Positions 27,403 through 35,916 are shown, counted from the first letter of the stretch. The stretch is 64,000 bases of DNA from Gammaproteobacteria bacterium (GCA_024279945.1 JAJRRA010000064.1:1-64000); one strand, 5' to 3'. Numbers and translations are program-made. The notes: a model not told the origin generated them from the sequence alone.

Positions 27403-27671
27403 GGTGGCGCCCCCTGACTCTGGAAACTGATCTGCCGCCCGGTGGCCCATCTAACCCGCAAATTGCACCAGTTTTACTGCAGCTTACTTGATTATTTAAT
27501 TATATCAACGCATTGCAGGAATAATTCAGGCTTTTAAAAATACAGTTTGTACCGTTGCCGGTTTCTCGCCCGATTGCACGAGCACAGCCTGACAAACTTG
27601 CCCGGTTTATCACGCGCATACTGGAACTTGAAGATATGGACGATGTTTCCTGCCTCATCGAAGGATTATGA
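27403..27671 (+). pseudogene. Decayed 3' end of a second mmgE/prpD copy
   Basis: 27403-27457 matches codons near 11932-11990 of the intact mmgE (CTGACTCTGGAAACTGA and flanks) with small indels. 27588-27671 matches its last 84 bp almost exactly, including the stop. The 130 bp between do not match. So the right island border carries the tail of an mmgE gene that has lost its front. The space from 27458 to 27587 holds nothing I recognise. Confidence 0.75.
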
Positions 27672-27904
27672 GTCTATTTTGTAACTCAGGATCCTCTGAA
27701 TTTAGGCAGGCGGTGCTCGGCGAAGGCTGCAATACCTTCAGCAGCGTCATCAGAACCAGCGTGTTCAATACACATCTCTGACTCCCTCGCCAGACAATCC
27801 TGGTAGGACATGGACATCGCGTTGGAAACTATTTCCTTCATACAGGCGATACCACGGGGGCTTTTTGTTGCCAACCGTTCAACCAGTTCATCCACTGTTT
27901 CCAG
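27588..27904 (+). repeat. Right 317-bp direct repeat flanking the defence island
   Basis: Gapless match to 12058-12374 with 14 mismatches. It covers the stop end of the mmgE remnant and the 3' third of the intact enoyl-CoA hydratase gene. Confidence 0.92.
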
Positions 27905-28474
27905 CAGCTTGTCGTCCGCAACGGTTTGATTAACCAGCCCCATTTCTTCCAGCTTTTCTGCCGAATAAGAGCGGCCTGTAAACAGCAACTCCCTGGCCCG
28001 CATTGGACCAATGCATTGCACTAAATGTACCGCGCTACCACCGCCTGGAACCAGCCCAAAATTGGCGTGTGCGTCCCCAAAGCGAGCACTCTGACCGGCA
28101 ATAATCAGATCACAACATCGCAATAGAAGCTCCAGACCTCCCGCCAGGGCGATACCTTGCACCGCCGCAATCACGGGCAGAGGCGATCTGCCGATTTGGC
28201 TGAAAACCGGCGTCGCAATTTCCATAAACGCCTTGATGTCTGCAGCGTGATCACCTCTGCTTCCTATGGCCTTAAGATCAGCGCCCACACAAAAAGCCGC
28301 TCCGGCGCCTGCTATCACCAGGGCCCGTACATCAGTATCTCCTTCTGCCTGAGCAACCGCATCCCCCAGTTCAATCACCAGTTCCGGGCTCAGAGCGTTC
28401 ATCACCTCCGGCCGGTTCAAGGTCAACCATAAGCCACTACCGCGGCGCTCCACCAAAATATTTCTGTAAGTCAT
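27686..28474 (-). CDS. Enoyl-CoA hydratase/isomerase family protein
   Basis: Crotonase-fold enzyme of 262 aa acting on acyl-CoA thioesters. The oxyanion-hole segments are AGAAFCVGADLKAIG and ALAGGLELLLRCCDLII. The C-terminal helix region follows and is duplicated in truncated form at 12156. It lies directly behind the acyl-CoA ligase gene (TAATG, one-base overlap), so the two act in one pathway: CoA activation, then hydration or isomerisation. Exact reaction unknown; it is distinct from the dienoyl-CoA hydratase at 59243. Confidence 0.9.
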   Translation of the reverse strand: MTYRNILVERRGSGLWLTLNRPEVMNALSPELVIELGDAVAQAEGDTDVRALVIAGAGAAFCVGADLKAIGSRGDHAADIKAFMEIATPVFSQIGRSPLPVIAAVQGIALAGGLELLLRCCDLIIAGQSARFGDAHANFGLVPGGGSAVHLVQCIGPMRARELLFTGRSYSAEKLEEMGLVNQTVADDKLLETVDELVERLATKSPRGIACMKEIVSNAMSMSYQDCLARESEMCIEHAGSDDAAEGIAAFAEHRLPKFRGS

Positions 28475-30024
28475 TAACTGTCGCTCTCTTGTTTGCTCCA
28501 GTAGGGATCCCGCAATATGTTTTTGACAATCTTGCCTGTCGCATTCTTTGGAAGACTGTCTGTAAATACGATTTTTTTCGGCTTTTTATAGTTAGACATC
28601 CGATCAGAACAGTGCTCTATGACCTCATTATCCGTTACTTCTACATGCTGTTTCAGGACAATCGTCGCACAAACCGACTCACCGTAAATCTCATCGGGAA
28701 TACCGAATACAACGACTTCCTTAACCGCGGGATGGCTGCTGATAACATCCTCGACTTCTTTCGCATAAATATTTTCAGCACCGCTGATGATCATATCCTT
28801 TGTGCGTCCCACAACCGTGAAATAACCATCCGCCTCAACCCGGGCGAGATCCTCGGTATAGACCCATCCATTCCGGATTGTTTTTGCTGTGGCCTGCGGA
28901 TTATTCAAATACCCCATCATGGTATTGTCCGACCTGGTAATAAGCTCTCCAACTTCACCTTCAGGAACATCATTACCGCTGTCATCAACAATCCGGACTT
29001 CACAGTTATACATTTCTCGCCCGGTACAAAATCTCCTGCCGCTGTGCTCTTCCGGCCTTAAAATCGAAACCAGACCACTCTCAGTCTGCCCATAAAACTG
29101 ATACAAGTTCGATTTGAATATCGATTTCACCTTGTTGTAAACCCGTGAGGAAATAGGTGATGCACCGTAATACAATTTTTTCAGGGACGAGAGATCAAAT
29201 TGCTTTATATTTTCCACCTCAACCAACCTGGCAAGCATGGTCGGGACCCACATCACCAGGGTGATACGGTATTGCTCAACCAGGCTCAGTATTTTTTCTG
29301 CCTGAAAACTTCCGGACAGGATCAAGACCGATGCCCCCCTCATCAACAGCGGCATGGCCACCGCAAAGATTCCCCCGGCATGGAATAAAGGAAGATTTAT
29401 CATGCCGAAATCGCTATTTTCGACATCCGCTTCGATGATCATCGAGTGAAATGTACTCATCAAACAACGCTGCGATAAAAGAACTCCTTTGGGGGTTCCG
29501 GTCGTGCCGCTGGTATACATCAAAGAAACAGCCGTATCCGGTGTAATGGCAAGGTCAAGCTCATTGTCCGATGGACTGGATAGCAAATCCCTGTACAACC
29601 GCCAACCCGACCGGGCAGTAGCAGAGAGTTGCACTATGATCGGCGCCAGCTTAAAACGGCAGTAACTGTCACTGACCAGATCACATTGTTTTTCACCGAC
29701 AAACAGAACTCCTGGCTTTGCATCGTTAACAACATGTACCAGTTCATCGGCAAGATAGGCAGGATTTATTGTTTGGAATATGGCGCCACATTTTGCCGCC
29801 GCGAAAAAAACCACGATATACTCAATGCAGTTTCCCGATAAAATACCTACCCTGTCACCCACGCCAACACCCATTTCCATCAAACTCACGGCCATGCTGT
29901 TGGAGGCTCGATGGAGTTCCCGATAACTAAGGCTCTTGCCTTCATGAATAAGGGCAGGCTTTTTACCGTAGCGCCTGGCGCCGAGTCTTGCTATATCCCC
30001 AACAAAAAGCATGTGCAATTCCAC
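28474..30024 (-). CDS. Acyl-CoA ligase (AMP-binding family)
   Basis: Activates a carboxylic acid to its CoA ester through an acyl-adenylate. The P-loop-like motif is MYTSGTTGTPKGV, the hinge is GRTKDMIISGAENIYAKEVE, and the catalytic lysine motif is KNATGKIVKNIL at the C-terminus. At 516 aa it has the usual length. Its start lies 26 bp from a 34-bp palindrome (30050-30083) shared with the divergent marR gene, so it is very likely repressed by that MarR and induced by an acyl-CoA. Substrate could be an aromatic or medium-chain acid. No dedicated benzoate-CoA ligase is otherwise seen in the window. Confidence 0.9.
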   Translation of the reverse strand: MELHMLFVGDIARLGARRYGKKPALIHEGKSLSYRELHRASNSMAVSLMEMGVGVGDRVGILSGNCIEYIVVFFAAAKCGAIFQTINPAYLADELVHVVNDAKPGVLFVGEKQCDLVSDSYCRFKLAPIIVQLSATARSGWRLYRDLLSSPSDNELDLAITPDTAVSLMYTSGTTGTPKGVLLSQRCLMSTFHSMIIEADVENSDFGMINLPLFHAGGIFAVAMPLLMRGASVLILSGSFQAEKILSLVEQYRITLVMWVPTMLARLVEVENIKQFDLSSLKKLYYGASPISSRVYNKVKSIFKSNLYQFYGQTESGLVSILRPEEHSGRRFCTGREMYNCEVRIVDDSGNDVPEGEVGELITRSDNTMMGYLNNPQATAKTIRNGWVYTEDLARVEADGYFTVVGRTKDMIISGAENIYAKEVEDVISSHPAVKEVVVFGIPDEIYGESVCATIVLKQHVEVTDNEVIEHCSDRMSNYKKPKKIVFTDSLPKNATGKIVKNILRDPYWSKQESDS

Positions 30025-30049
30025 CCGTCAGGGATTTTTACAGTTAGCG

Positions 30050-30083
30050 AACCATAATAATAACATCTGTTATTATTATGGTT
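30050..30083. promoter_or_regulatory. 34-bp palindromic MarR operator between marR and the acyl-CoA ligase
   Basis: Perfect 16-bp arms (30050-30065 and 30068-30083) around TC. The core is AATAAC-ATCT-GTTATT. Position and symmetry fit a MarR dimer site controlling both divergent genes. The same 6-4-6 core recurs exactly at 58003-58018 and with two mismatches at 31698-31713. Confidence 0.8.
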
Positions 30084-30194
30084 ACAGTAATTTATAAAAA
30101 ACAAGCGGGTCAAGATCTTTTCCTCATGCTGTCTTCCCTTGCTTTTCAGCTTTGATTCGCTATTCTCTATTGCTTGACCGCTTGGTTTTGGAAC

Positions 30195-30695
30195 ATGACA
30201 GAAATAGCTATCGTGAAAAAGGAAGGCAAAAAAACAGACTGGAAGTCAATACCATTGAATGTGGATAATTCTATACTTTTCAAAATGGTACGGCTTACAA
30301 ACTATATGTCCCAGCACTATAAACACGAACCCGTTAAGCAATTTGGCCTTTCGAAAAGAGATTGGCGCATCATGCTCGCCATAGCCGCCCATCAGGGAAG
30401 CACTGCTGTGAAGATCAGCAAGTTCACCGGTTATGACCAAATGTCCGTAGGCCGTACCGTCAGCAAACTGGTGCGTCCAAAACGAGTGATCCGGGTGCAA
30501 AACCCATCAGACCGGCGTGAGACATTTTTGCATTTAACTGATGAGACGTGGGAATCTTATGAGACAACCGCGAAACTGATTCAGGATTTTGAGCAGGATA
30601 TTCTTTCCGTACTTTCTCCCTCTGAACAAAAATCACTGGACAGAATTTTCACCAAGTTGACTGAGCGCATCATCAGCTATACACCGGGTCAATAG
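30195..30695 (+). CDS. MarR-family transcriptional regulator
   Basis: Winged-helix regulator of 166 aa from ATG 30195 (an in-frame TTG lies 7 codons upstream). The DNA-binding core is AVKISKFTGYDQMSVGRTVS, with the wing near PSDRRETFLHLTDE. MarR proteins in aromatic catabolism, such as BadR in Rhodopseudomonas, often respond to pathway acyl-CoAs. It is divergent from a CoA ligase gene and flanked by a near-perfect operator. A copy of that operator core lies between korA and oah, which suggests it also controls the benzoyl-CoA genes; that link is inferred. Confidence 0.9.
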   Translation: MTEIAIVKKEGKKTDWKSIPLNVDNSILFKMVRLTNYMSQHYKHEPVKQFGLSKRDWRIMLAIAAHQGSTAVKISKFTGYDQMSVGRTVSKLVRPKRVIRVQNPSDRRETFLHLTDETWESYETTAKLIQDFEQDILSVLSPSEQKSLDRIFTKLTERIISYTPGQ

Positions 30696-30700
30696 CCCCT

Positions 30701-31678
30701 TCAGTTCCGGACAATATTCAGGCCCGCTGCCTGCATGGCCTTTTTGGCCCTTATCTTGTCCCCCCGGGTAAATTGAAGCCTGGGATATCTCATTTCCCCT
30801 CCCGACATCCCCACCAATCCTTCCATGTATTTCCACATCTGATAGTTGTAAAGTCCTGTCCGCCCTATCTGGCTTTGCATGGCACTCATGAAGTACTTCC
30901 TCAAACCGTCCATTTTCCAGTACAACTCCATAGCCTCAGCCATTCGTCCTTGTTGGATAAGCTCGAATAAACGGAGTTGCCGGGGGTCATCCGGAGTCTG
31001 AAAGACCTGCCAGGGCGCCGACCCGGACCATTGCATCCCGTAATTCTGGATAAAAATAGGCCAGGCCTCATCAAACGGATGGCCGATCATGATTTTGTCT
31101 CCAAACAAACGGAAGCATTCATCCATCCAGGCGTATTCAATCACACCGATTTTCATCGCCACCACGTTTTCAATTTCCGCCATTCGATTGAGCAAGGAGG
31201 GTGGAAAAGAGCCAATAAAGGGAAAGCCATACTTGTGCGAAGGGAACAACTCGACGGCCAGGTCAGTTGCCTGGCAAATAGCCAGAGTGTAGTCGAACAC
31301 CTGATCCTCAGTTTCGGCATGAAAATTAGGATGGTAACTTATCATGACGACATCACAGCCTGCCGCCTCGGCGAATTTTGCCATTTCAATATTTTCTTTG
31401 AGCGTGGGATAACGCAGCGAAAAACCAATACCGATTTTTCCCCTGGCTTCATCTACGCACCATTGTGCGAAGCACTTGTCCTCTTCTTTGCTTGTTCCCG
31501 TATCATTTACCGTAATCGCAGAAAAAAACCCGTGCTTGATGAGTTCCCTCACGTCATGCCGGACTGCCGCCTCATCCAGGGCCAACTCATCCGGGGTAAA
31601 CGAAGGGAGGATGGTTGCCTCCAGTCCGCGATAAAAACTTTTAGCCCATTCCTTTGCTTCCGCCTTTTTGTATTTCAT
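30701..31678 (-). CDS. DapA-family (dihydrodipicolinate synthase/N-acetylneuraminate lyase) aldolase
   Basis: Class I (Schiff-base) TIM-barrel lyase family. Family features are LIKHGFFSAITVNDTGTSKE near the N-terminus, VVMISYHPNFHAETEDQVFD mid-protein, and the active-site lysine segment ENVVAMKIGVIEYAWMDE. Catabolic members (for example hydratase-aldolases) act on aromatic side-chain intermediates, so a degradative role fits better than lysine synthesis; this is inference. ATG 31678 has GAGGG 7 nt upstream. A degenerate MarR site overlaps the promoter region. It converges tail-to-tail with marR. Confidence 0.85.
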   Translation of the reverse strand: MKYKKAEAKEWAKSFYRGLEATILPSFTPDELALDEAAVRHDVRELIKHGFFSAITVNDTGTSKEEDKCFAQWCVDEARGKIGIGFSLRYPTLKENIEMAKFAEAAGCDVVMISYHPNFHAETEDQVFDYTLAICQATDLAVELFPSHKYGFPFIGSFPPSLLNRMAEIENVVAMKIGVIEYAWMDECFRLFGDKIMIGHPFDEAWPIFIQNYGMQWSGSAPWQVFQTPDDPRQLRLFELIQQGRMAEAMELYWKMDGLRKYFMSAMQSQIGRTGLYNYQMWKYMEGLVGMSGGEMRYPRLQFTRGDKIRAKKAMQAAGLNIVRN

Positions 31679-31697
31679 GCAATTGCCCTCATCTGAT

Positions 31698-31713
31698 AAT
31701 ATCATTTGTTAGT
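31698..31713. promoter_or_regulatory. Degenerate MarR-type operator before the DapA-like gene
   Basis: AATATC-ATTT-GTTAGT matches the consensus AATAAC-N4-GTTATT in 10 of 12 half-site positions. It lies 19-35 bp upstream of the dapA-like start, where binding would block transcription. AT-rich context makes this the weakest of the three sites. Confidence 0.4.
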
Positions 31714-31917
31714 ATTTAAAAAAATTATACGACATTTGCTAAAGGTTTGTCAGTTTTCACATATTTATATGGAGAAGTGGTACTTCGCTCCCCCTGTGTC
31801 ATCCGAAGTCCCAGTGTTTCCACAACAATAGCATTGAAGCAAAAGGCATTTCACTGCTGCACAGAAAATTCTTTATTATCCTTGTATTCTCGGAGTTAAT
31901 ATACGAATATACAGGGT

Positions 31918-33084
31918 ATGATAAGTAGATGGATTAGTAAAAAGCTTGAGCAAACTTTACAACACACGCCTGCTGTAGCCCTTTTGGGTGCACGGCAGGT
32001 GGGTAAAACCACTCTGGCACAAGACATTGTCAAAAGTCGCTCCACTATCTATTTGGATCTTGAGTCTCCCGAAGATTTAGTCAAATTAAGTGATCCAACA
32101 GCATTTCTGTCCTCACATAGCGACAAACTTGTAATTTTGGATGAAATTCAGCGTACCCCGGATCTATTCAGGATTCTGCGAGGCCTTATTGATAAGAACC
32201 GGCAAGCGGGGCGCAGAGGTGAGCAGTTCCTGCTCTTGGGCTCTGCATCAATGGACTTGTTAAGGCAATCTTCAGAAAGCCTTGCAGGCCGAATCAGTTA
32301 CATTGAAATGGCCGGCCTGAATTTACTGGAAGTGCCGGCACAAACACGTGCACACATACAAAAGCTCTGGTTGCGCGGAGGATTTCCTGAAAGCTATCTT
32401 GCCAACACAGATGCTTTTGGCATGGACTGGCTTGAGAATCTGATCCGCACCTATCTGGAGCGGGATATTCCTCAGATGGGTTTCAGGGTACCTGCCAACA
32501 GGCTTCGCAGGCTCTGGACCATGCTGGCTCATCTACAGGGTGAGACGGTCAATTTTTCCAAATTGGCAAGCAATTTGGAAGTTGATAGTAAAACAGTCAG
32601 TTACTATCTCGAGATCCTGGCAGATCTGCTGCTGGTGCGTCGCCTCGAACCCTGGTATGCCAACGTCAAAAAACGGCTGGTAAAATCACCACGTTTCTAT
32701 ATTCGTGACAGCGGCATTCTTCACAAACTCCTCAGTATTTCCGATTACGATGCGCTTCTCTCCCATCCGGTGCTTGGTAAAAGCTGGGAGGGCTTCGCCA
32801 TCGAAAATATTTTGTCTGTCCTGCCTGGCGGAACGGAAGCCTACTTCTATCGCACAGCAGTCGGAGCAGAAATTGATCTGTTACTCAGGCTTTCCAGCCG
32901 GGAGTTGTGGGCAATAGACATAAAAAAGGGAACCGCGCCAAAAATCACACGCGGATTTCACCAGGCTTGTGAGGATGTGCGCGCTACACAAAAATTTGTT
33001 GTGTATGGGGGCGATGAGGAGTTTCCGCTTAAACACGACACCACATGCATTTCCTTGCAAAACCTGATGAGACGATTGCTATAA
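31918..33084 (+). CDS. AAA_14/DUF4143 ATPase
   Basis: P-loop ATPase of 388 aa with the archaeal-ATPase-like layout. Walker A is GARQVGKTTLA, Walker B is LVILDEIQRTPDLF, and sensor 1 is FLLLGSAS. A DUF4143 C-terminal domain carries a degraded nuclease-like signature (GAEIDLLLR, then WAIDIKKG, a D...D-x-K pattern). Such genes are scattered in accessory DNA and some behave like toxin or defence components; a physiological role is generally unknown. It sits in a patch that replaced most of an SDR gene and is followed by an antitoxin remnant, so it probably arrived by transfer. Start context is poor (AGGG directly before ATG). Confidence 0.88.
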   Translation: MISRWISKKLEQTLQHTPAVALLGARQVGKTTLAQDIVKSRSTIYLDLESPEDLVKLSDPTAFLSSHSDKLVILDEIQRTPDLFRILRGLIDKNRQAGRRGEQFLLLGSASMDLLRQSSESLAGRISYIEMAGLNLLEVPAQTRAHIQKLWLRGGFPESYLANTDAFGMDWLENLIRTYLERDIPQMGFRVPANRLRRLWTMLAHLQGETVNFSKLASNLEVDSKTVSYYLEILADLLLVRRLEPWYANVKKRLVKSPRFYIRDSGILHKLLSISDYDALLSHPVLGKSWEGFAIENILSVLPGGTEAYFYRTAVGAEIDLLLRLSSRELWAIDIKKGTAPKITRGFHQACEDVRATQKFVVYGGDEEFPLKHDTTCISLQNLMRRLL

Positions 33085-33108
33085 AAAAAGCTGTCCCTCC
33101 TGGACAGC
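33083..33108 (-). terminator. Intrinsic terminator reading leftward
   Basis: GCTGTCC (33090-33096), 5-nt loop, GGACAGC (33102-33108). On the minus strand it is followed by seven T (33083-33089). It would stop transcripts of the esterase/SDR operon, although it now lies beyond the truncated SDR and directly behind the AAA_14 gene. Confidence 0.75.
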
Positions 33109-33109
33109 G

Positions 33110-33211
33110 CATCAGGAAACCGGTCAACACCTGTCCGACCAGGAAGTACGCGACTGGTTGAATACCTGGGGTACAGATAGAGAGACCGAAATCCCGCAGT
33201 GCCACAAGTAA
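33110..33211 (+). pseudogene. C-terminal remnant of a CopG-type antitoxin/regulator
   Basis: An open stretch of 33 codons reads HQETGQHLSDQEVRDWLNTW and ends ETEIPQCHK before TAA. This resembles the C-terminus of small CopG-like proteins that often end in ECHK/QCHK. There is no start or ribbon-helix-helix part. It marks the foreign patch between the AAA_14 gene and the broken SDR. Confidence 0.45.
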
Positions 33212-33293
33212 TTATTACCGCGGGCGCGGCGCGGGGATTGGAGCGTTGTCGGCGCTTCAAAGCCGACTCTGTGTTTGTGCTTGCCTTCCGGCA

Positions 33294-33461
33294 CCAAAAT
33301 GCGTTGTCACCCAGTTGGGCAGCTACCGACTTGCCCGCTTCAGTATTTATGTCTGTCAACATGACTCGCGCCCCCTCACAAGCCAGCATTTTTGCAATCG
33401 CCCTACCGATACCGGAAGCAGCGCCGGTAACTATGGCCACCTTATTCTCAACCCGATTCAT
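33294..33461 (-). pseudogene. N-terminal fragment of a short-chain dehydrogenase/reductase
   Basis: The first 56 codons are a normal SDR start: VAIVTGAASGIGRAIA (the TGxxxGIG cofactor loop) and VMLTDIN. Homology stops abruptly after NAFW at about 33294, and the catalytic YxxxK half is missing. The gene began 3 nt after the esterase stop, so it was part of that operon. In anaerobic ethylbenzene pathways an SDR oxidises 1-phenylethanol to acetophenone. A similar alcohol-oxidising step may have been lost here when the AAA_14 patch came in; that role is inference. Confidence 0.82.
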
Positions 33462-33464
33462 AGC

Positions 33465-34424
33465 TCACTCCGTTCCGAAAAAGTTCTTGATGGTATCCGC
33501 GACCAGTTTCTGGCCTTCTTTACCCGCATCGATCACGCCGTCAAACAGGAAAAACGGATGAATGGTCTGTTCAAAACATTTGTAAGTAACGGCTACGCCG
33601 TCTGCTGCAAGCCGGTCTGCATAGAGTATGCTTTCGTCCAGGCAGGTGTCGTAGCCAGCGGTTATGACCAGGGCCGGTGGCAGATCACGGTAGTTGTCCG
33701 CGTAGATCGGTGATACCAGCGGATCACGGACTTCTTTTTCCGGATCATTCAGATAAAGATCTCTGAAAAATGCAAAATCATCCACTGAAATAAAATAGTC
33801 ACCTGAACCGTATTTGATTCGTGAAGGAAACTCTTCGCCGTCCGTCATGGATAATGCCGGATAAACCACAACCTGAAAAGCGACTTTGGGACCACCTTTC
33901 TGTTTGGCCAGCAAGCAGCAACTGACCACCAAAGTGCCGCCTGCGCTGTCGCCGACGAGTGCAAGATGATCAGCGTCGACACCAATTTCTGCACCATTTT
34001 CAGCCACCCAGCGCAGTGCCGCGTAGCAATCCTCCAATCCGGCAGGAAATTTGTTTTCCGGTGCCAGAGCGTAATCCACTGCGATGACGATTATGCCGGC
34101 GTGCCTGCACAAAAAGCGGCAAACATGATCATGGGTTTCCAGATCGCCCAGGTACATACCACCACCGTGAAAGAATAAAACGGCCGGTGCGACCTGCCCC
34201 TTGATTTGGGCGGCATGGCGGTAAATACGAACAGGAATATCGCCCCCCGGTCCGGCAATGTGACGATCTTCGCTTGCATAGACATCCACTTTTGGCCCCG
34301 CCATAGTGACTGCCATTTGCGTCAGTCCGGCGCGGGATTCCTCAATTGGAATTTGACTTGCAGGTTTGAAACCGGCCTGTTTCATCTGGTCAATCAAGGC
34401 CTGAGTTTGCTGATCAAGTGGCAT
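33465..34424 (-). CDS. Alpha/beta hydrolase of the hormone-sensitive-lipase family
   Basis: Carboxylesterase-type enzyme of 319 aa. The oxyanion motif HGGGMYLGD and nucleophile elbow VGDSAGGTLV define the HSL (family IV) group. The acid is probably in VITAGYDTCLDE and the histidine in QTIHPFF near the C-terminus. It could release the acid or alcohol part of an ester substrate of cluster B. The upstream small secreted-protein gene ends 4 nt away, and both would be read from the promoter region that carries two TAGAAC-type operators. Confidence 0.9.
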   Translation of the reverse strand: MPLDQQTQALIDQMKQAGFKPASQIPIEESRAGLTQMAVTMAGPKVDVYASEDRHIAGPGGDIPVRIYRHAAQIKGQVAPAVLFFHGGGMYLGDLETHDHVCRFLCRHAGIIVIAVDYALAPENKFPAGLEDCYAALRWVAENGAEIGVDADHLALVGDSAGGTLVVSCCLLAKQKGGPKVAFQVVVYPALSMTDGEEFPSRIKYGSGDYFISVDDFAFFRDLYLNDPEKEVRDPLVSPIYADNYRDLPPALVITAGYDTCLDESILYADRLAADGVAVTYKCFEQTIHPFFLFDGVIDAGKEGQKLVADTIKNFFGTE

Positions 34425-34428
34425 GTTT

Positions 34429-34716
34429 TTATACTCCCTCTTGGCAATGTTTCATTCTTTCTATCCTGACCAGGGCCGTTGCAACGAGCTGATTCTTCAG
34501 AACGTCGTACATAGACAGGTCGTTGATGACCTGCGTGTCGGGCTCCACATAATTTTTGGACGGAGAGAAAAGAAAATTATCTATATTGTGGGACAGGGAC
34601 AGCAAGTCCCGATCCATTTCCAAATCCAATACCAGTTTGTCTGCAGCCAGCGCCACCGGGCCCAGGATGAAGTTCAGGCAAACGAGTAGTACGGCAATTT
34701 TTGACATGATCATCAT
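34429..34716 (-). CDS. Small predicted secreted protein, unknown function
   Basis: 95 aa with a clear signal peptide (MSKIAVLLVCLNFILGPVAL, cleavage probably after ALA). The mature part is short and polar with no recognised domain. It may start at the fourth codon. Its stop is 4 nt before the esterase start and its promoter region carries the TetR-type operator, both of which support a real gene. A periplasmic accessory role is possible; function unknown. Confidence 0.55.
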   Translation of the reverse strand: MMIMSKIAVLLVCLNFILGPVALAADKLVLDLEMDRDLLSLSHNIDNFLFSPSKNYVEPDTQVINDLSMYDVLKNQLVATALVRIERMKHCQEGV

Positions 34717-34742
34717 ACTCAGATGTACTACTGCTTATTGAC

Positions 34743-34788
34743 TAGAACATATGTTCTATTTCAGAGTATAATTGGAATGATCGTTCTA
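34743..34788. promoter_or_regulatory. Paired TetR-type operators around a TATAAT box (esterase/VOC divergent promoter)
   Basis: Site 1 is a perfect palindrome TAGAAC-ATAT-GTTCTA (34743-34758). Site 2 is TGGAAT-GATC-GTTCTA (34773-34788), with two half-site mismatches. They are exactly 30 bp apart and bracket TATAAT at 34767-34772, which would serve the plus-strand VOC/ligase genes. The same pair could repress the leftward esterase genes. The motif recurs at three other cluster B promoters including tetR. Confidence 0.75.
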
Positions 34789-34881
34789 GATCAAGCGCTC
34801 CCTTTAGATTAACGGCGCCCATGCTGCCAACACATTATGGCTGTCCGTACTGAACCGAGAAATCGTGCAAAGGAAAACGAA

Positions 34882-35834
34882 ATGGAAATTGAAGGTATTG
34901 ACCGTGTGGTGATCGGGGTAAAAGACCTGGATAGAGGGATGGAATTCTTCTCCCGACTGCTTGAAGTGGACTTTGTTGAAATAACCGGCCCTGCTCCGGC
35001 AGCAGGGGGCGTGCGCTTTGCTGTCAATCTCGATAAGCACATAGAACTGATCTCACCTGTTTACCCGCTTAAAGACGCTAACCCCCCGAACCCAAAAAGC
35101 TGGCAAGACTTCTTGATGAGCAGGGTGATGGTGCGCTATTCGCAGTCGCTTTCAAGGTCAAGAGTGCAGTCGAAGCTGCTGCTGACCTGGAAAGAAAAGG
35201 AATTGGTATATTAAAGCCCCTGGAGTTGGAAGACATTGAACCTTTTACCAAGTCCAAATGTACGGAAATATTCACGCGGGATGAAGACACATTTGGAGTC
35301 GGAATGGCGTTTTGCGAATATGAGCCCATGACTAAATCGATGGGACCCACCGTCGCGAAGGCACGCAAAGACAGAGTTGAGGGTGTTGACCGTGTGCTTA
35401 TCGCGGTAAAGGATATGGATAAAGCGATGGCATGGTTCTCGAAACTTTTCGACATCAACTTTGATGAAATTACAACAGGCCCCATCAAGGAATCTGCCCT
35501 GGCCAGGGTTGCCATCAGATTCGGCAAGCAAGTGGAGTTGATCTCACCCGTTTATCCGCTCAAGGATGTTAACCCCCCTGACCCGATAACAATGGCAAAA
35601 CAAATTGAGGAACAGGGTGAGGGCACATTATATGCCCTGGTCTTGAAGGCAAGGGATGCATTCGACACCATAGCTGAAACGGAAAAAAAAGGAATTCGTG
35701 TTGCCGCAACCCTGGAACTGGAGAATATGGAGCCTTACCCGTTTTTCAATTATAAGGAAGTGGTCTTGAACGAAGATGACACGCTTGATGTGAAGATTGG
35801 ATACGCATCGTACGAGTCTAACAAAAAGGAATAA
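34882..35834 (+). pseudogene. Tandem VOC (glyoxalase/dioxygenase-fold) protein with a frameshift
   Basis: Two consecutive VOC domains that are clearly related: GIDRVVIGVKDLDRGMEFFS then ELISPVYPLKD in the first, GVDRVLIAVKDMDKAMAWFS then ELISPVYPLKD in the second. The frame breaks near 35095 in a run of five A; adding one A restores a continuous 317-aa product. A missing base in a homopolymer suggests mutation or sequencing error; a -1 slip on the A-run is less likely. ATG 34882 has AAGGA 7 nt upstream. If read as broken, the second piece (from about 35226) still encodes most of the second domain. Metal ligands and reaction are unclear. Confidence 0.75.
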
Positions 35835-35916
35835 AGTAACTTTTAAATGAGCGGGCATTCCTGATCAGGCAGTAGCGTGATCGTGGCCACGCCAAACAAA
35901 AGAAGGTATTGAAAAA

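Larger units (their letters stand above)
12375..27587 (-). other. Defence island inserted in an mmgE/enoyl-CoA hydratase junction
   Basis: About 15.2 kb between two diverged copies of the same 317-bp junction. All intact genes inside read leftward and have defence-type domains: PLD-SNF2 helicase, DNA methyltransferase, PHP-SMC ATPase, nuclease-STAND NTPase, ABC ATPase and TOPRIM-like protein. No integrase, transposase or tRNA site was seen. Recombination between the repeats would delete the island and restore an mmgE/hydratase pair, so the ancestral locus was probably that tail-to-tail pair. Confidence 0.8.

Noticed and set aside
12375-27587. Assignment of the island to BREX or DISARM
   Set aside because: No pglZ, brxC, brxL, drmA or drmB homologue was seen; only the methyltransferase and helicase types are shared.
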